A stretch of DNA of 64,000 bases from Pseudocalidococcus sp964653145 (GTDB taxonomy: Bacteria > Cyanobacteriota > Cyanobacteriia > Thermosynechococcales > Thermosynechococcaceae), in contig CAZZCG010000001.1 of assembly GCA_964653145.1 (NCBI GenBank), forward strand, positions 124,001-188,000, in the 5' to 3' direction. The position numbers and the translations under genes were made by a program. How positions within the stretch are numbered: the first letter of the stretch is position 1; every line of letters begins with the position of its first letter. This document shows positions 18,279 through 27,464 of the stretch, one piece after another. The notes beneath the pieces were generated by a model. That model saw only the letters and a list, made by a program, of their open reading frames with translations. It did no database searches and had not been told where the DNA came from.

Positions 18279-18759
18279 ACACAGAGGAATCTGGGATGGA
18301 GGGCAACGGGGATGTGACTAGCTCAGGCTCAGGGGTAGGGATACTCTCGGTGAGGAGAGCCTCGGGGCGCCGTTGACTGAGGGAGCGGTGGGGAGTAGGT
18401 CGGTTCCAGGTTTGCCACGCAGCCTTAACGCCAGCCATGACGCTGCGGGTGGTCACACTGGCCTGGCGGACTTGTTGTTTTGCCGAATCCAAACTCTGAT
18501 CCACCTGCTTAACCACTCGTCCCGCGCTTTGCACCCCTTCACTGATGTCATCGGTCAGGTCACTAATTTCCAGGCCAGTCAAGCGAATGGCTTCTAGGGT
18601 GGGGGGAAGTTCCCGACCGAGGGTATCAAATAGTTTTTCCGCACTCCGGGCCGCCCGACTCAACTCTGCAAACACAGGCAATGCCGCCAGCAAAACCACC
18701 GTTAAACAAACGGCCACTAACAAAAACGACAGGGCTAACCAAAAAATCGGCTCGGTCAC
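18238..18759 (-). CDS. DUF948-type single-pass membrane protein
   Basis: The 173-residue protein has one N-terminal membrane helix (WLALSFLLVAVCLTVVLL), a long amphipathic/coiled-coil region with LEISDLTDDISEG and SLDSAKQQVRQASV, then a Pro/Ser-rich tail. This is the DUF948 pattern, function unknown. It follows the YtxH gene by 18 bases, and the pair recurs in cyanobacteria and Firmicutes. Its C-terminal 13 codons overlap the end of holA on the other strand. Confidence 0.72.
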   Translation of the reverse strand: MTEPIFWLALSFLLVAVCLTVVLLAALPVFAELSRAARSAEKLFDTLGRELPPTLEAIRLTGLEISDLTDDISEGVQSAGRVVKQVDQSLDSAKQQVRQASVTTRSVMAGVKAAWQTWNRPTPHRSLSQRRPEALLTESIPTPEPELVTSPLPSIPDSSVSNSHLPQNSDTVG

Positions 18760-18777
18760 TCCAGCTACCCCAGGCCC

Positions 18778-19134
18778 CTAAAGCTTGACGACTTCTTCAA
18801 CATCCAAGGCTTCGTCCTCATCGCCAGCATCTAAAGACTTTTGCAGAAGTTGCCGTTGTTGTTGCGACACTTCCAAGCCATCTTCAATCGCCATCCGTAG
18901 CCGTTCCAGCGTATCATCCCAACTGGCCCGAGCCACCTCTGACAAGCGGTCAGTATGGATTTGTAAACTATCGGCCAAATCCTCCACCAGCTCCGGTAAA
19001 GCATCCGCAGACTTTTTTAACATGGAACGGGTTTCGCGGCCCGAGCGGGGAGCCAACAATACACCCACCACAGCCCCCAGGGCCGTCCCCACGAGAACCC
19101 CCCCTAAGAAAAATCCTGAGCGTTGATTCGCCAT
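18778..19134 (-). CDS. YtxH-domain small membrane protein
   Basis: The 118-residue protein has a Gly-rich helix SGFFLGGVLVGTALGAVVGV followed by LLAPRSGRETR, the YtxH signature, then a coiled-coil region and an acidic tail (DAGDEDEALDVEE). YtxH members are general-stress proteins of unknown function in Bacillus. It is probably in one transcript with the DUF948 gene downstream and the small membrane gene 2 bases upstream. Confidence 0.8.
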   Translation of the reverse strand: MANQRSGFFLGGVLVGTALGAVVGVLLAPRSGRETRSMLKKSADALPELVEDLADSLQIHTDRLSEVARASWDDTLERLRMAIEDGLEVSQQQRQLLQKSLDAGDEDEALDVEEVVKL

Positions 19135-19136
19135 AC

Positions 19137-19484
19137 TTACCTTCCTGATATCGGGCTACGGAGCTGAGGAGACCTGCGAGAACCGGAACGGAATTGCCAA
19201 ATGCGCTGGGCCTGGTTCAGCAAAACAAGAACGATTTTGAGGCGATCCCAGGCCGAGGGCTTGCCTTGATTTTTCTTGAGGTTTTGGCGCAAGGAACCGA
19301 CCCCAATTTGCCCAATGATAATCACATTCGGGGCCTCGCCCAAAATATTGTGGGTATCCTGCTCGACTTGGTTGAGTGTAGCCGTAATCCCTCGCACCAT
19401 GACCCGGGCCTGGAGCAGTTGCCATGCCGTCACTAAACAAAGCAGGGCGATTAAGAGGTTCCCGATCAGGACAAGGGTGACCAT
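19137..19484 (-). CDS. Hypothetical small membrane protein
   Basis: I do not recognise the family. From the ATG at 19484 it has 115 residues: one N-terminal hydrophobic helix (MVTLVLIGNLLIALLCLVTA), then a basic amphipathic region including NQVEQDTHNILGEAP and a C-terminus rich in Arg, Ser and Gln. The frame stays open upstream to 19637, but that stretch runs into the 37-bp repeat and lacks coding character. It ends 2 bases before YtxH, so the three genes probably form one operon of membrane-anchored coiled-coil proteins. Confidence 0.6.
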   Translation of the reverse strand: MVTLVLIGNLLIALLCLVTAWQLLQARVMVRGITATLNQVEQDTHNILGEAPNVIIIGQIGVGSLRQNLKKNQGKPSAWDRLKIVLVLLNQAQRIWQFRSGSRRSPQLRSPISGR

Positions 19485-19592
19485 TTTTGTCCCCAGTTGG
19501 CTCGGATCATCAAAAGCCACAAACGATACCGCCCATAATACCCTCAGACCCCGAGGAATGGGGAAAATTGAGAGATAAGTTAAACTCCCACC

Positions 19593-19629
19593 CAGGCCAG
19601 CAACCTTAAAATAAACCCTAAACTTCCCA
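19593..19629. repeat. 37-bp direct repeat, left copy
   Basis: This 37-base segment (CAGGCCAGCAACCTTAAAAT onward) recurs at 22370-22406 in the same orientation with a single mismatch (C/T at base 31 of the repeat). The two copies flank the AT-rich block holding only the gene at 19821-22151. The left copy lies 108 bases upstream of the start of the small membrane gene. Confidence 0.85.
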
Positions 19630-19820
19630 ATCTTCAAGAATTCCTAATGATTAGAATCAAATCAAGGTGAAAAACTCACGCTCTTCAGAGTAACTAGGCT
19701 TTCAAAATACGATTTTATGATACTGCTAATTTATTAGTGGAAATTAAACAGCCGAAACTAGTTTATTTGTAGAGTCTATAAACTTTCATAAATTCTATTG
19801 TATTTAGATTCTAGCATATT

Positions 19821-22151
19821 TTACACTATGAATCCAGAAGAACCATAGTGTTGCAGGATTCGCTCGAGCGGCCAATTCCACCATTGAAGAGACAAAAGCT
19901 CTTTAATTTTATCCTGGTCATAGCGATACCCAACCACTTGTCCAGGGTTTCCCCCAACAATGCTATAAGGAGGAATATTCTGTGACACAACTGCTCCTGA
20001 AAAAATTATGGCTCCATGCCCCACAGTTATTCCACTTAAAATAATTGCTCCAAAACCAATAACCACATCATGACCAACTTCAGTTTTAACCTCGGCAGTA
20101 TTAGGTGCTGCCAATTCTGGTGGCAATAAACCTAAAATGTCTGCGAAGGGATAATTAGAAATCAACTTAGTATTGCCGTAAGGAGAAGTAACAAACGTAA
20201 CATTGGCTGCGATCTGGCAAAATTTACCAATTTGGATTTGTTCATTAGGATCGGATAAGTGCCAATGAATAGTTCCTGTTGCAAAAGAGAAGTCACCTAC
20301 CTGAATCCGAGCGTCCTTGACATGATCCTTGAGCCAGCTGGTTCGCACGGGTTTCATTCCAAATCGTAAGCTTAAAGTCTCCTGCTGTAAACCCATAACT
20401 GCAAGAGATTGAATCGTAGGTACAGCCTCGGTTAGCTCGATTATTCTACTATTGCGATCTAGTCTTATACAATAGCTAATACGAGACTTAATTTGTCGCC
20501 AAATCTCACCATCCTGACAATTGAGAAAACAAACTTCTATGCCTAATGCATCAATATCAATGCCCTGATCGATCAATATAAATGTAGCCACCTCTAGTAG
20601 GAATTCTTTATGAGTAACTTGCTCTTCAGGAGGCAAAGGTTGACTAGTATCAATCACCAACCCGATACTCCCAGCATCCTTATGTTGACTAAGCTTAAGC
20701 AAAGCCTCTTTTAAAGCATCAAAAGTCTCTGCTACATCTGCCTGCCAATCAGGAAAAACTGAAATAATTAGCGGTTTCTGGGGAACAAGATGAGCATTTT
20801 CATAGGTTTTTGATCGATTATCTTTAACTACTTGCAATATAGCTCGAACATGAAGAACTTTATCTGGAGATTCAATTTGCTCTAGATGCACCAAGCTAAA
20901 ACTGCCTAAAAATCCATAGCGTTGACAGAGTTCAAAGTAAGCCAAATTCTCAACTGTAAAGTAATAAAATGAATTAAGATTCCAGAAGCTGACATGGGTT
21001 GGGTCTTGAAATGCACCCCGTCCATCGCTAGAAGGTACTAATAAATCTACAATTGCTCCAGCTTTACAAACACGCCAAATTTCATTCATCGTGTGAATCT
21101 GATTTGGTAAATGCTCAATAATATCGTACCCCCTCAGCTGATCAATACTCTCGCTTGGGAATGGGAATTGCTTTGTCAAGTCAGCAACAATATCTACTGC
21201 AAGGCCTGGATAAGAATCTACCCCAATAAATCCTGCTGGCTTACGTGTTCCACAGCCAATATCTACCCTTACTCGTTGTGATGGTAGCTGGGTTGAGTTT
21301 TCTAAGGCTGTCTTAAGAATCTCAGTTTCGGGATAGTATTGGATTAAGTCATACCCCTGCTGGGCCACTGCTACCCGCTCATCCTCGTGTTTCAAATAAT
21401 AAAGGCAAGCTTCAACAACCTTATCATAGGAAGCGAATACTAAACCTGATGCTAACTCTTGGGCCTCAGGAGAAACTGGACTGATTTCTGACACTATAAA
21501 TACTCGGTTATTGAGCAAGTGAGATATTCGTACAATTTCAAAAATTTCAGCGTCATAATAATGTAAATTCAGTACGATTTTGGATCGAGAGATAAACTCA
21601 TCTCGCTCAGATCCATACACCCCAAACAGGTGCACCACATTAACTCCGTGAGCTACTAATTCACCTAAAATTTTTAAGCGCCTTTCGTTTGCAGATCCAT
21701 AAAATAATACGTCAATGTCTTTTTCGTTTTCTGAAATTAAATTAATTCTTTGTAACTGTGGCATGACCCCTATGGGCACATAGCATGCATGATGAAGCCC
21801 CATCACCACTAGCCGCTGCCAGTTGACTTGGCTATAATCCCACAAGGTGTGATGCTGAAACAAGTTCAAATAGAAATCACTAAGCCAAGGAGAATCAGGC
21901 AAAATTTGTTCCAGATTGTAGATGATCGCATCCTTTGGCAACTCCCAGTCAGTTTGGGATAGTAAATTGGCACCTAAAATAATTGGCCGATAGCTAATAT
22001 TTAGTTCATGAGTCAAAATTGCGTCATACCCTAGAGATATTAACGCGAGGTATATAGATTCTGAAACTTCGGCAAAGGCTGCACTATGAGCATATCCAGG
22101 AGGAGACACTACAGTAACAGCATATTTATTTAACTCTTCTTTCCTTCGCAT
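19821..22151 (-). CDS. Three-domain fusion: CgeB-like, methyltransferase, LbH acyltransferase
   Basis: The 776-residue protein joins three parts. Residues 1-285 resemble CgeB/GT-like proteins (DVLFYGSANERRLKIL, then SRSKIVLNLHYYDAEIFEIVR). Residues 290-445 are a SAM methyltransferase with DIGCGTRKPAGFIGVD and YDIIEHLPN. Residues 455-590 are an unassigned alpha/beta spacer. Residues 610-776 are a left-handed beta-helix acyltransferase of CatB/Vat type (VIGFGAIILSGITVGHGAI, IPPYSIVGGNPGQVV, LQWWNWPLERI). Together they suggest making or tailoring a surface glycan. Base composition is AT-richer than the neighbours and the abundant GGCCTGG motif occurs only once, which points to transfer. Confidence 0.75.
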   Translation of the reverse strand: MRRKEELNKYAVTVVSPPGYAHSAAFAEVSESIYLALISLGYDAILTHELNISYRPIILGANLLSQTDWELPKDAIIYNLEQILPDSPWLSDFYLNLFQHHTLWDYSQVNWQRLVVMGLHHACYVPIGVMPQLQRINLISENEKDIDVLFYGSANERRLKILGELVAHGVNVVHLFGVYGSERDEFISRSKIVLNLHYYDAEIFEIVRISHLLNNRVFIVSEISPVSPEAQELASGLVFASYDKVVEACLYYLKHEDERVAVAQQGYDLIQYYPETEILKTALENSTQLPSQRVRVDIGCGTRKPAGFIGVDSYPGLAVDIVADLTKQFPFPSESIDQLRGYDIIEHLPNQIHTMNEIWRVCKAGAIVDLLVPSSDGRGAFQDPTHVSFWNLNSFYYFTVENLAYFELCQRYGFLGSFSLVHLEQIESPDKVLHVRAILQVVKDNRSKTYENAHLVPQKPLIISVFPDWQADVAETFDALKEALLKLSQHKDAGSIGLVIDTSQPLPPEEQVTHKEFLLEVATFILIDQGIDIDALGIEVCFLNCQDGEIWRQIKSRISYCIRLDRNSRIIELTEAVPTIQSLAVMGLQQETLSLRFGMKPVRTSWLKDHVKDARIQVGDFSFATGTIHWHLSDPNEQIQIGKFCQIAANVTFVTSPYGNTKLISNYPFADILGLLPPELAAPNTAEVKTEVGHDVVIGFGAIILSGITVGHGAIIFSGAVVSQNIPPYSIVGGNPGQVVGYRYDQDKIKELLSLQWWNWPLERILQHYGSSGFIV

Positions 22152-22369
22152 CTTTCGGTTTTAACCTCATATATAACGCAATCCCAACCGCCACCAAGAC
22201 GGGCTATCCACTCCAGTCCTAGAAATTACTCAGGTGTTAAAAGATGATTTCCGATAACAACAGGTACAGACATTACGGCTTGCTCATTCCTTTTGATGTG
22301 TCATGGGCATTTTTATTGATTCCTATTGTGCCAAACTTGGCCTGTCAAATCAGGAAAAGTAATGTAACT

Positions 22370-22406
22370 CAGGCCAGCAACCTTAAAATAAACCCTAAAT
22401 TTCCCA
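22370..22406. repeat. 37-bp direct repeat, right copy
   Basis: The segment matches 19593-19629 at 36 of 37 positions and lies 78 bases upstream of the phosphoketolase start. The rest of the 332-base gap 22152-22483 shows no gene, only the likely promoter of xfp. Removing the DNA between the copies would join the DUF948 operon and xfp as divergent neighbours over a single copy. Confidence 0.85.
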
Positions 22407-22483
22407 GGCCCCAATGATCCCCGTGCTAGAACGAAACTAAGGCTGCAGAAAGCCTGTCCTTTGAATAACTGGGTTTTAGTATC

Positions 22484-24931
22484 ATGGTTATGACACCGAC
22501 CGCCCCAGGCCAAGTATCATCCCCACTCCATCCCCTCAGCCCCTACGGCCCTGCCCGCGCCACAATTTCCGGCACTCCCCTCAGCCCCGAAGACGTCAAA
22601 CTCATGGATGCCTATTGGCGGGCCTGCTGCTACCTGATTGTGGGGATGATCTACCTCAAAGACAACCCCCTCCTCCGAGAGCCGCTGCAAACGGAGCAAA
22701 TTAAAAAACGCCTCCTCGGTCATTGGGGTTCCAGTCCCGGCCAGTCTTTTATTTGGACTCACCTCAATCGCGTCATCAAAAAATATGACCTGGATATGAT
22801 TTACCTCTCTGGGCCGGGTCATGGCGCGCCGGGTGTGATTGCCCCGGTCTATCTTGATGGCAGCTACTCCGAAATCTATCCCGAGAAAAGCGAAGATCTC
22901 CAGGGGATGAAGGCTTTCTTCAAGCAATTCTCCTTCCCCGGTGGAATTGGTAGCCACTGCACCCCCGAAACCCCCGGCTCAATCCATGAGGGCGGTGAAC
23001 TCGGCTATAGCGTTTCCCATGCCTATGGCACTGTTTTTGATAACCCCGATTTAATTTCAGTGGTGGTGGTTGGGGATGGCGAGTCAGAAACCGGCCCCCT
23101 AGCGACCTCTTGGCACAGCAACAAATTCCTTAACCCGATTACCGATGGGGCCGTCCTGCCAATCCTGCACTTGAATGGCTACAAAATTAATAACCCAACC
23201 CTGCTTTCTCGGATTAGCCATGAGGATTTAACGGCTTTGTTCCAAGGCTATGGTTATGAACCCCTGTTTGTGGAAGGCTCTGACCCGGAAACCATGCACC
23301 AGGCCTTGGCTGCCACCCTGGACTATGCCATTGAGAAAATCAACGCCTATCAACTGGAAGCCCGCAGTACTGGAGTTGCTAAGTTTTACCGCTATCCAAT
23401 GATTATTTTCCGGACTCCTAAAGGCTGGACTGGCCCCGCAGAAATTGACGGGAAAAAATTCGAAGGCTTTTGGCGGTCGCACCAAGTGCCAATGGCAGAT
23501 GTCGTTAAAAATCCCGCCCACCTGAAACTCCTAGAAGAGTGGATGCTCAGTTACAAACCGGAAGAACTTTTTGACAGCAATGGCACCCTAATTCCGGAAC
23601 TCAAGGCCCTAGCCCCCAAAGGTGAACGGCGGATGGGTTCTAACCCCCACACCAATGGCGGTCGGATTTGTAAAGATCTGCGGATGCCGGACTTTCGGGA
23701 CTATGGGATTGCAGTGGATAAACCCGGCACCATCGAAGCCCCCAATACCCAACCCCTGGGTGTGTTTTTACGGGACATCATGGCCCGGAACATGACTAAC
23801 TTTCGGGTATTTGGCCCCGATGAAAACACCTCCAACAAGCTGAATGATATTTATGCTGTCAGTAAAAAGACCTGGCTGGCGGAATATCTCCCGGAAGATG
23901 CGGATGGAGGTGAGTTGGCGACCGATGGCCGGGTGATGGAAATGCTGAGCGAGCATACCCTAGAAGGTTGGTTAGAGGCCTATCTGTTGACCGGGAGGCA
24001 TGGATTTTTTGCCACCTATGAGTCCTTTGTCCATGTGATTGATTCCATGTTTAATCAACACGCCAAATGGATTCAAAAAGCCGCTGAACTCCCCTGGCGG
24101 GCTCCGGTTCCTTCGTTGAATTTGTTGATTACTTCGACGGTTTGGCGGCAGGATCACAACGGCTTTACCCATCAGGATCCCGGCTTCTTAGATATTGTCA
24201 CCAACAAGGATCCGGAAGTGGTGCGGATCTATATGCCCCCGGATGTGAACTCGTTGTTGTCCTGTGCGGATCACTGCCTGCAAAGCAAAAACTATGTGAA
24301 TGTGATCGTCTGTGATAAGCAGTTGCATTTGCAGTACATGGACATGGACTCTGCCGTCGTTCACTGTACGAAAGGGATTGGCATTTGGGATTGGGCCAGT
24401 AATGACCAGGGCTACGAACCCGATGTGGTCTTAGTGGGCTGTGGGGATATTCCTACCCAAGAGGCTCTGGCAGCCAATGTCATGCTTCGGCAAGAGTTCC
24501 CAGACTTGAAAATTCGGTTTATCAACGTCGTGGATCTGCTCAAGTTGCAGCCGGATATTGAACATCCCCACGGACTGAGTGATCGGGATTTTGACAGTTT
24601 GTTTACCTTGGATAAACCGATTATTTTTAACTTCCACGGTTATCCTTGGTTAATCCACAAGCTGGCCTATCGCCGTCATAATCACATCAATCTCCATGTC
24701 CGGGGCTACAAAGAAAAGGGGAATATTAACACCCCTCTGGAGCTTGCGATTGCCAACGAGGTGGATCGGTTCAGTATTGCCATTGATGTGATTAACCGGG
24801 TACCCAAACTTAAAGTTGCTGGAGCCCATGCCAAGGAGAAATTCCGCAATCAACAAATCGAGGCTGCTAACTACGCCTACGAACATGGCATTGACCCGCC
24901 AGAAATTGTCAATTGGCGTTGGCCGTTGTAA
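22484..24931 (+). CDS. xfp: Xylulose-5-phosphate/fructose-6-phosphate phosphoketolase
   Basis: The 815-residue protein is full length. It shows GHWGSSPGQSFIWTHLNR near residue 80, the thiamine-diphosphate-side LSGPGHGAPGV (about 111), VVVVGDGESETGPLATSWHS (about 190) with the GDGE cofactor-binding motif, and the C-terminal ITSTVWRQDHNGFTHQDPGF (about 550). The enzyme cleaves xylulose-5-P or fructose-6-P with phosphate into acetyl-phosphate plus glyceraldehyde-3-P or erythrose-4-P. In cyanobacteria it supports carbon flow to acetyl-CoA. No xpk partner such as ackA or pta is next to it. A second ATG two codons in could be the start. Confidence 0.93.
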   Translation: MVMTPTAPGQVSSPLHPLSPYGPARATISGTPLSPEDVKLMDAYWRACCYLIVGMIYLKDNPLLREPLQTEQIKKRLLGHWGSSPGQSFIWTHLNRVIKKYDLDMIYLSGPGHGAPGVIAPVYLDGSYSEIYPEKSEDLQGMKAFFKQFSFPGGIGSHCTPETPGSIHEGGELGYSVSHAYGTVFDNPDLISVVVVGDGESETGPLATSWHSNKFLNPITDGAVLPILHLNGYKINNPTLLSRISHEDLTALFQGYGYEPLFVEGSDPETMHQALAATLDYAIEKINAYQLEARSTGVAKFYRYPMIIFRTPKGWTGPAEIDGKKFEGFWRSHQVPMADVVKNPAHLKLLEEWMLSYKPEELFDSNGTLIPELKALAPKGERRMGSNPHTNGGRICKDLRMPDFRDYGIAVDKPGTIEAPNTQPLGVFLRDIMARNMTNFRVFGPDENTSNKLNDIYAVSKKTWLAEYLPEDADGGELATDGRVMEMLSEHTLEGWLEAYLLTGRHGFFATYESFVHVIDSMFNQHAKWIQKAAELPWRAPVPSLNLLITSTVWRQDHNGFTHQDPGFLDIVTNKDPEVVRIYMPPDVNSLLSCADHCLQSKNYVNVIVCDKQLHLQYMDMDSAVVHCTKGIGIWDWASNDQGYEPDVVLVGCGDIPTQEALAANVMLRQEFPDLKIRFINVVDLLKLQPDIEHPHGLSDRDFDSLFTLDKPIIFNFHGYPWLIHKLAYRRHNHINLHVRGYKEKGNINTPLELAIANEVDRFSIAIDVINRVPKLKVAGAHAKEKFRNQQIEAANYAYEHGIDPPEIVNWRWPL

Positions 24932-25098
24932 GTACCCCAAATCCCAGGCCTGGCTTCATCCCATTTACCCACAGTCAGATCAATAGCAGATCATTGGGTT
25001 GAGGAAATGGGAAAACCTGGGCCTGGTTATGGAGTTAATTTCAGTTGGGAGCATTCGATAGACTTGAAGTCAAGTAGGTCTGGAGTGGTTAAACCCCA

Positions 25099-25644
25099 AT
25101 GAAAACTCTAGCAAAATGGTCGGTGGCGGACTATCGTCGCATGGTCAAGACGGGCATCTTAACGGGGCGGCGGGTCGAACTCTTGGCGGGTGAGATTGTT
25201 GAAATGAGTCCTGAAACCCCCATTCACTACACCACCGCTAAACGAGGAGCTAAATATTTAGAAACCATCCTGGCTGGCCTGGCCGAGGTTCGCTTCAATG
25301 GGCCAATTACGCTGACGGATTCTGAACCTGAACCCGATATTGCCATTGTTCGTTTGCCTGAATCAAATTATGTTGATCGTCATCCCACTGCGGCTGATAT
25401 TTTCTGGATCATTGAAGTCGCTCACAGTGGCCTAAAGATTGATTTGGAACTGAATGCCAGGATTTATGCCAGTGCGGGAATTCCTGAATATTGGGTTTTA
25501 GATTTAGCCCAGCAACAAGTTACGGTGATGCAAAACCCACAAAATAATCAATATTTGGACTTAGCGGTGTTCACAGAGGAAGGTTTGATACCTTTGGCCT
25601 TTCCTGACATCGAGATTAGGCTGGATGATTTATTCGTAAATTAG
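25099..25644 (+). CDS. Uma2 family (DUF820) endonuclease-fold protein
   Basis: The 181-residue protein has the Uma2/DUF820 pattern of a PD-(D/E)xK nuclease fold: RRVELLAGEIVEMSPE near residue 25, EPDIAIVRLPE near 78, IIEVAHSGLKIDLELNARIYASAGIPEYWVLDL (about 105-140; the EV..S..D..K/N strand-helix unit), and a C-terminal beta part. Cyanobacteria have dozens of these genes and their role is unknown; a mobile-element or conflict role has been suggested. It stands alone, co-directional with xfp after a 167-base gap. Confidence 0.85.
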   Translation: MKTLAKWSVADYRRMVKTGILTGRRVELLAGEIVEMSPETPIHYTTAKRGAKYLETILAGLAEVRFNGPITLTDSEPEPDIAIVRLPESNYVDRHPTAADIFWIIEVAHSGLKIDLELNARIYASAGIPEYWVLDLAQQQVTVMQNPQNNQYLDLAVFTEEGLIPLAFPDIEIRLDDLFVN

Positions 25645-25711
25645 TGAAAGATGGACTGGAGAGAGGATAACGGGCTAGAAGGGCTAAAGATTTTTGAGAT
25701 GGATTTCTGCA

Positions 25712-26119
25712 TTATGGAACAACAATAAAAGCTTGTTCACCCCGAAAGCGATAGATATAAAAGTCTCGATCCAGGGTAAAAATCTGTCTTTGGTTAAATG
25801 CTTCAGCAGTCGCAACCAGAGAAGCATCAGCCAGATCTCTTGGTAAATCCTGATATTGTCTCATCAGCTCCTCCATTCTGGCCTGGTCTTCTGCTTCATT
25901 GAGGTGTATTAAGAGAATTCTATGAGCAACATAGCTCCATAATTCCTGTTGAGCTAGCCAAGCACCATAACGGCCTAACAAATACATCGCTTCAGTAAAG
26001 CAAGGCCAAGTTGTGACTAATGGGCCTGGAAGTTGAGATAGAGCATCAACACAGCGATTATGGTTCTTATCCTTGCGATTAATAAGAGCAATTAATGGAG
26101 ATGCATCGCAAAGAGTCAC
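25712..26119 (-). CDS. PIN-domain toxin, VapC-like
   Basis: The 135-residue protein has the four acidic PIN positions: Asp in TLCDASPLIAL (residue 5), Glu in FTEAMYLL (about 43), Asp in RDLADASLVATAEAF (about 97) and Asp in FTLDRDFYIYR (about 115). PIN toxins are single-strand ribonucleases held in check by a neighbouring antitoxin. The upstream 84-residue gene overlaps it by 4 bases, which is the usual pair arrangement. Confidence 0.85.
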   Translation of the reverse strand: MTLCDASPLIALINRKDKNHNRCVDALSQLPGPLVTTWPCFTEAMYLLGRYGAWLAQQELWSYVAHRILLIHLNEAEDQARMEELMRQYQDLPRDLADASLVATAEAFNQRQIFTLDRDFYIYRFRGEQAFIVVP

Positions 26120-26370
26120 TCTTTAAGCTCCAATGATTGATTTTGTTCTGCCAAGAGTTTTGTGAATATTTCTCCGGTGTACTCGGACAGATTTGACGGC
26201 TCAAACTGAACTCGACCAACCCGATCTTTGAGCAGTTGATCTAAGGGGATTGGATTATCGGGGTGTCCTGTCTGATTGGTTAGCACGGTTAATCTGACCC
26301 GTTGACCAGCTAACTTAGGGGCATGAAGTAGGATTTCTTCCCAAGTCCCTTCTAAAATCTGTGGTTTCAT
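26116..26370 (-). CDS. Putative antitoxin of PIN-toxin pair
   Basis: The 84-residue protein opens with MKPQILEGTWEEILLHAPKL, a phrase common in cyanobacterial antitoxins paired with PIN genes, then GQRVRLTVL and an acidic/Leu-rich C-terminus (TKLLAEQNQSLELKE) that would bind the toxin. Its stop overlaps the toxin start (ATGA-type, 4 bases), implying translational coupling. The N-terminal DNA-binding fold is not obvious. Confidence 0.75.
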   Translation of the reverse strand: MKPQILEGTWEEILLHAPKLAGQRVRLTVLTNQTGHPDNPIPLDQLLKDRVGRVQFEPSNLSEYTGEIFTKLLAEQNQSLELKE

Positions 26371-26726
26371 TCTTCATACTCCTACGCGTACTTAAAGTAT
26401 GCCAGGCCCTACTGAATCCACCCACGACTTAGACCAGAAAAGTTGCAGGGGCGGGTAAAAAGCTTCATCATTCAAGCTCAAAGGTCAAATGGTCTTGCCC
26501 AAAGCTCCATTGGTCAAGCTCAGAGATCGCGCCACTTCAAGGAAGGATAGACGTTAACCCATGAATCCCCCAGCGGCCTCAGCCCCAGAGCGGCAAGAAT
26601 AACTACGGCTTATGCCATTGCAGAGGGAGGCAGCAATTGGATTCAGATAGCGTAAGTATTACCAGGCCTGGACTTTGTGGTTTTAGAAGAAGCTTTGCGT
26701 CACGGTCAAGAAACAGGTCAGTAGCC
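26371..26726. other. Intergenic region without a recognised gene
   Basis: These 356 bases lie between the toxin-antitoxin promoter and the end of msrA. I see no RNA gene and no complete coding frame. A short open stretch ending in a TAG near 26723 has protein-like composition but no start or recognisable family. Confidence 0.4.
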
Positions 26727-27464
26727 CTAACTTTTAGGTTCTGAGGCGGCGTACAAATCAGGAAACCGTTTTTGGAAACGATCAATTTTGGGAATCTCCA
26801 CCGCCATGACATAGAAATTGGTTGGGTGATGGGCGACAAAATCCTGATGGTAGTCCTCTGCTGCGTAGAACTTTTCTAGGGGTTGCACCTCAGTGACTAC
26901 GGGCTGATAAAACACCTCTGCTTGGTTTAGTTGATCAATGTAGGCCTGGGCAATTTTTTCCTGCTCTGGATTGGTGACAAAAATCGCTGAGCGATACTGG
27001 GGGCCGACATCAAATCCCTGTTGATTCAGTTGTGTGGGATCGTGGGCCACCGTAAAAAAGATCTTCAGCAACTCCCCATAGGAGACTTGGGCTGGATCAT
27101 AGGTAATTTCGATGGACTCGGCGTGGCCAGTTTTCCCGGCACTGACTTGCTTGTAGGTGGCTGTTTCGGCCGTTCCCCCGGCATACCCGGAAACCACTTG
27201 GCTAACACCGTGAACGTGCTCAAATAATGCTTCCATCCCCCAAAAGCATCCCCCAGCAAAGACCGCGGTTTGATGAGTCCCAGCAGTCCCAACCCCTGAC
27301 GGTGAACTTAGCATGGGTTCTGGCAGTTCGATGCGCAGGTCAGCTAGTTTAGGCGGTGACAGTCGAATCACGATAAAACCCACCAGGCCAAGGGCCGCGA
27401 CCGTCAACGCTGCAACCAGAAGGCGATGGAGCCGGGGCGAGCGACGAAAATTAAACAACAGCAT
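26727..27464 (-). CDS. msrA: Membrane-anchored peptide methionine sulfoxide reductase A
   Basis: The 245-residue protein has an N-terminal membrane anchor (LHRLLVAALTVAALGLVGFIVI) and then an MsrA domain. The catalytic motif GGCFWGMEALFE is at about residue 70, followed by VSGYAGGTAETATYKQVSAG, GHAESIEITYDP, and later FFTVAHDPTQLNQQGFDVGPQYRSAIF. The resolving-cysteine tail of some MsrA forms is absent, so recycling would use other thiols. It reduces methionine-S-sulfoxide in oxidised proteins; the anchor suggests the periplasmic side or membrane surface. It is monocistronic. Confidence 0.9.
   Translation of the reverse strand: MLLFNFRRSPRLHRLLVAALTVAALGLVGFIVIRLSPPKLADLRIELPEPMLSSPSGVGTAGTHQTAVFAGGCFWGMEALFEHVHGVSQVVSGYAGGTAETATYKQVSAGKTGHAESIEITYDPAQVSYGELLKIFFTVAHDPTQLNQQGFDVGPQYRSAIFVTNPEQEKIAQAYIDQLNQAEVFYQPVVTEVQPLEKFYAAEDYHQDFVAHHPTNFYVMAVEIPKIDRFQKRFPDLYAASEPKS

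Noticed and set aside
22313..22513. A 66-codon minus-strand frame containing KFRVYFKVAGL, shared with the frame above 19484
   Set aside because: The shared peptide comes from the 37-bp DNA repeat, not from a protein family; no ribosome site or conserved remainder.
26603..26726. Short coding-like remnant upstream of msrA's end (stretch ending VVLEEALRHGQETG)
   Set aside because: No start codon, frame broken within about 20 codons and no family recognised; too little to call a pseudogene.
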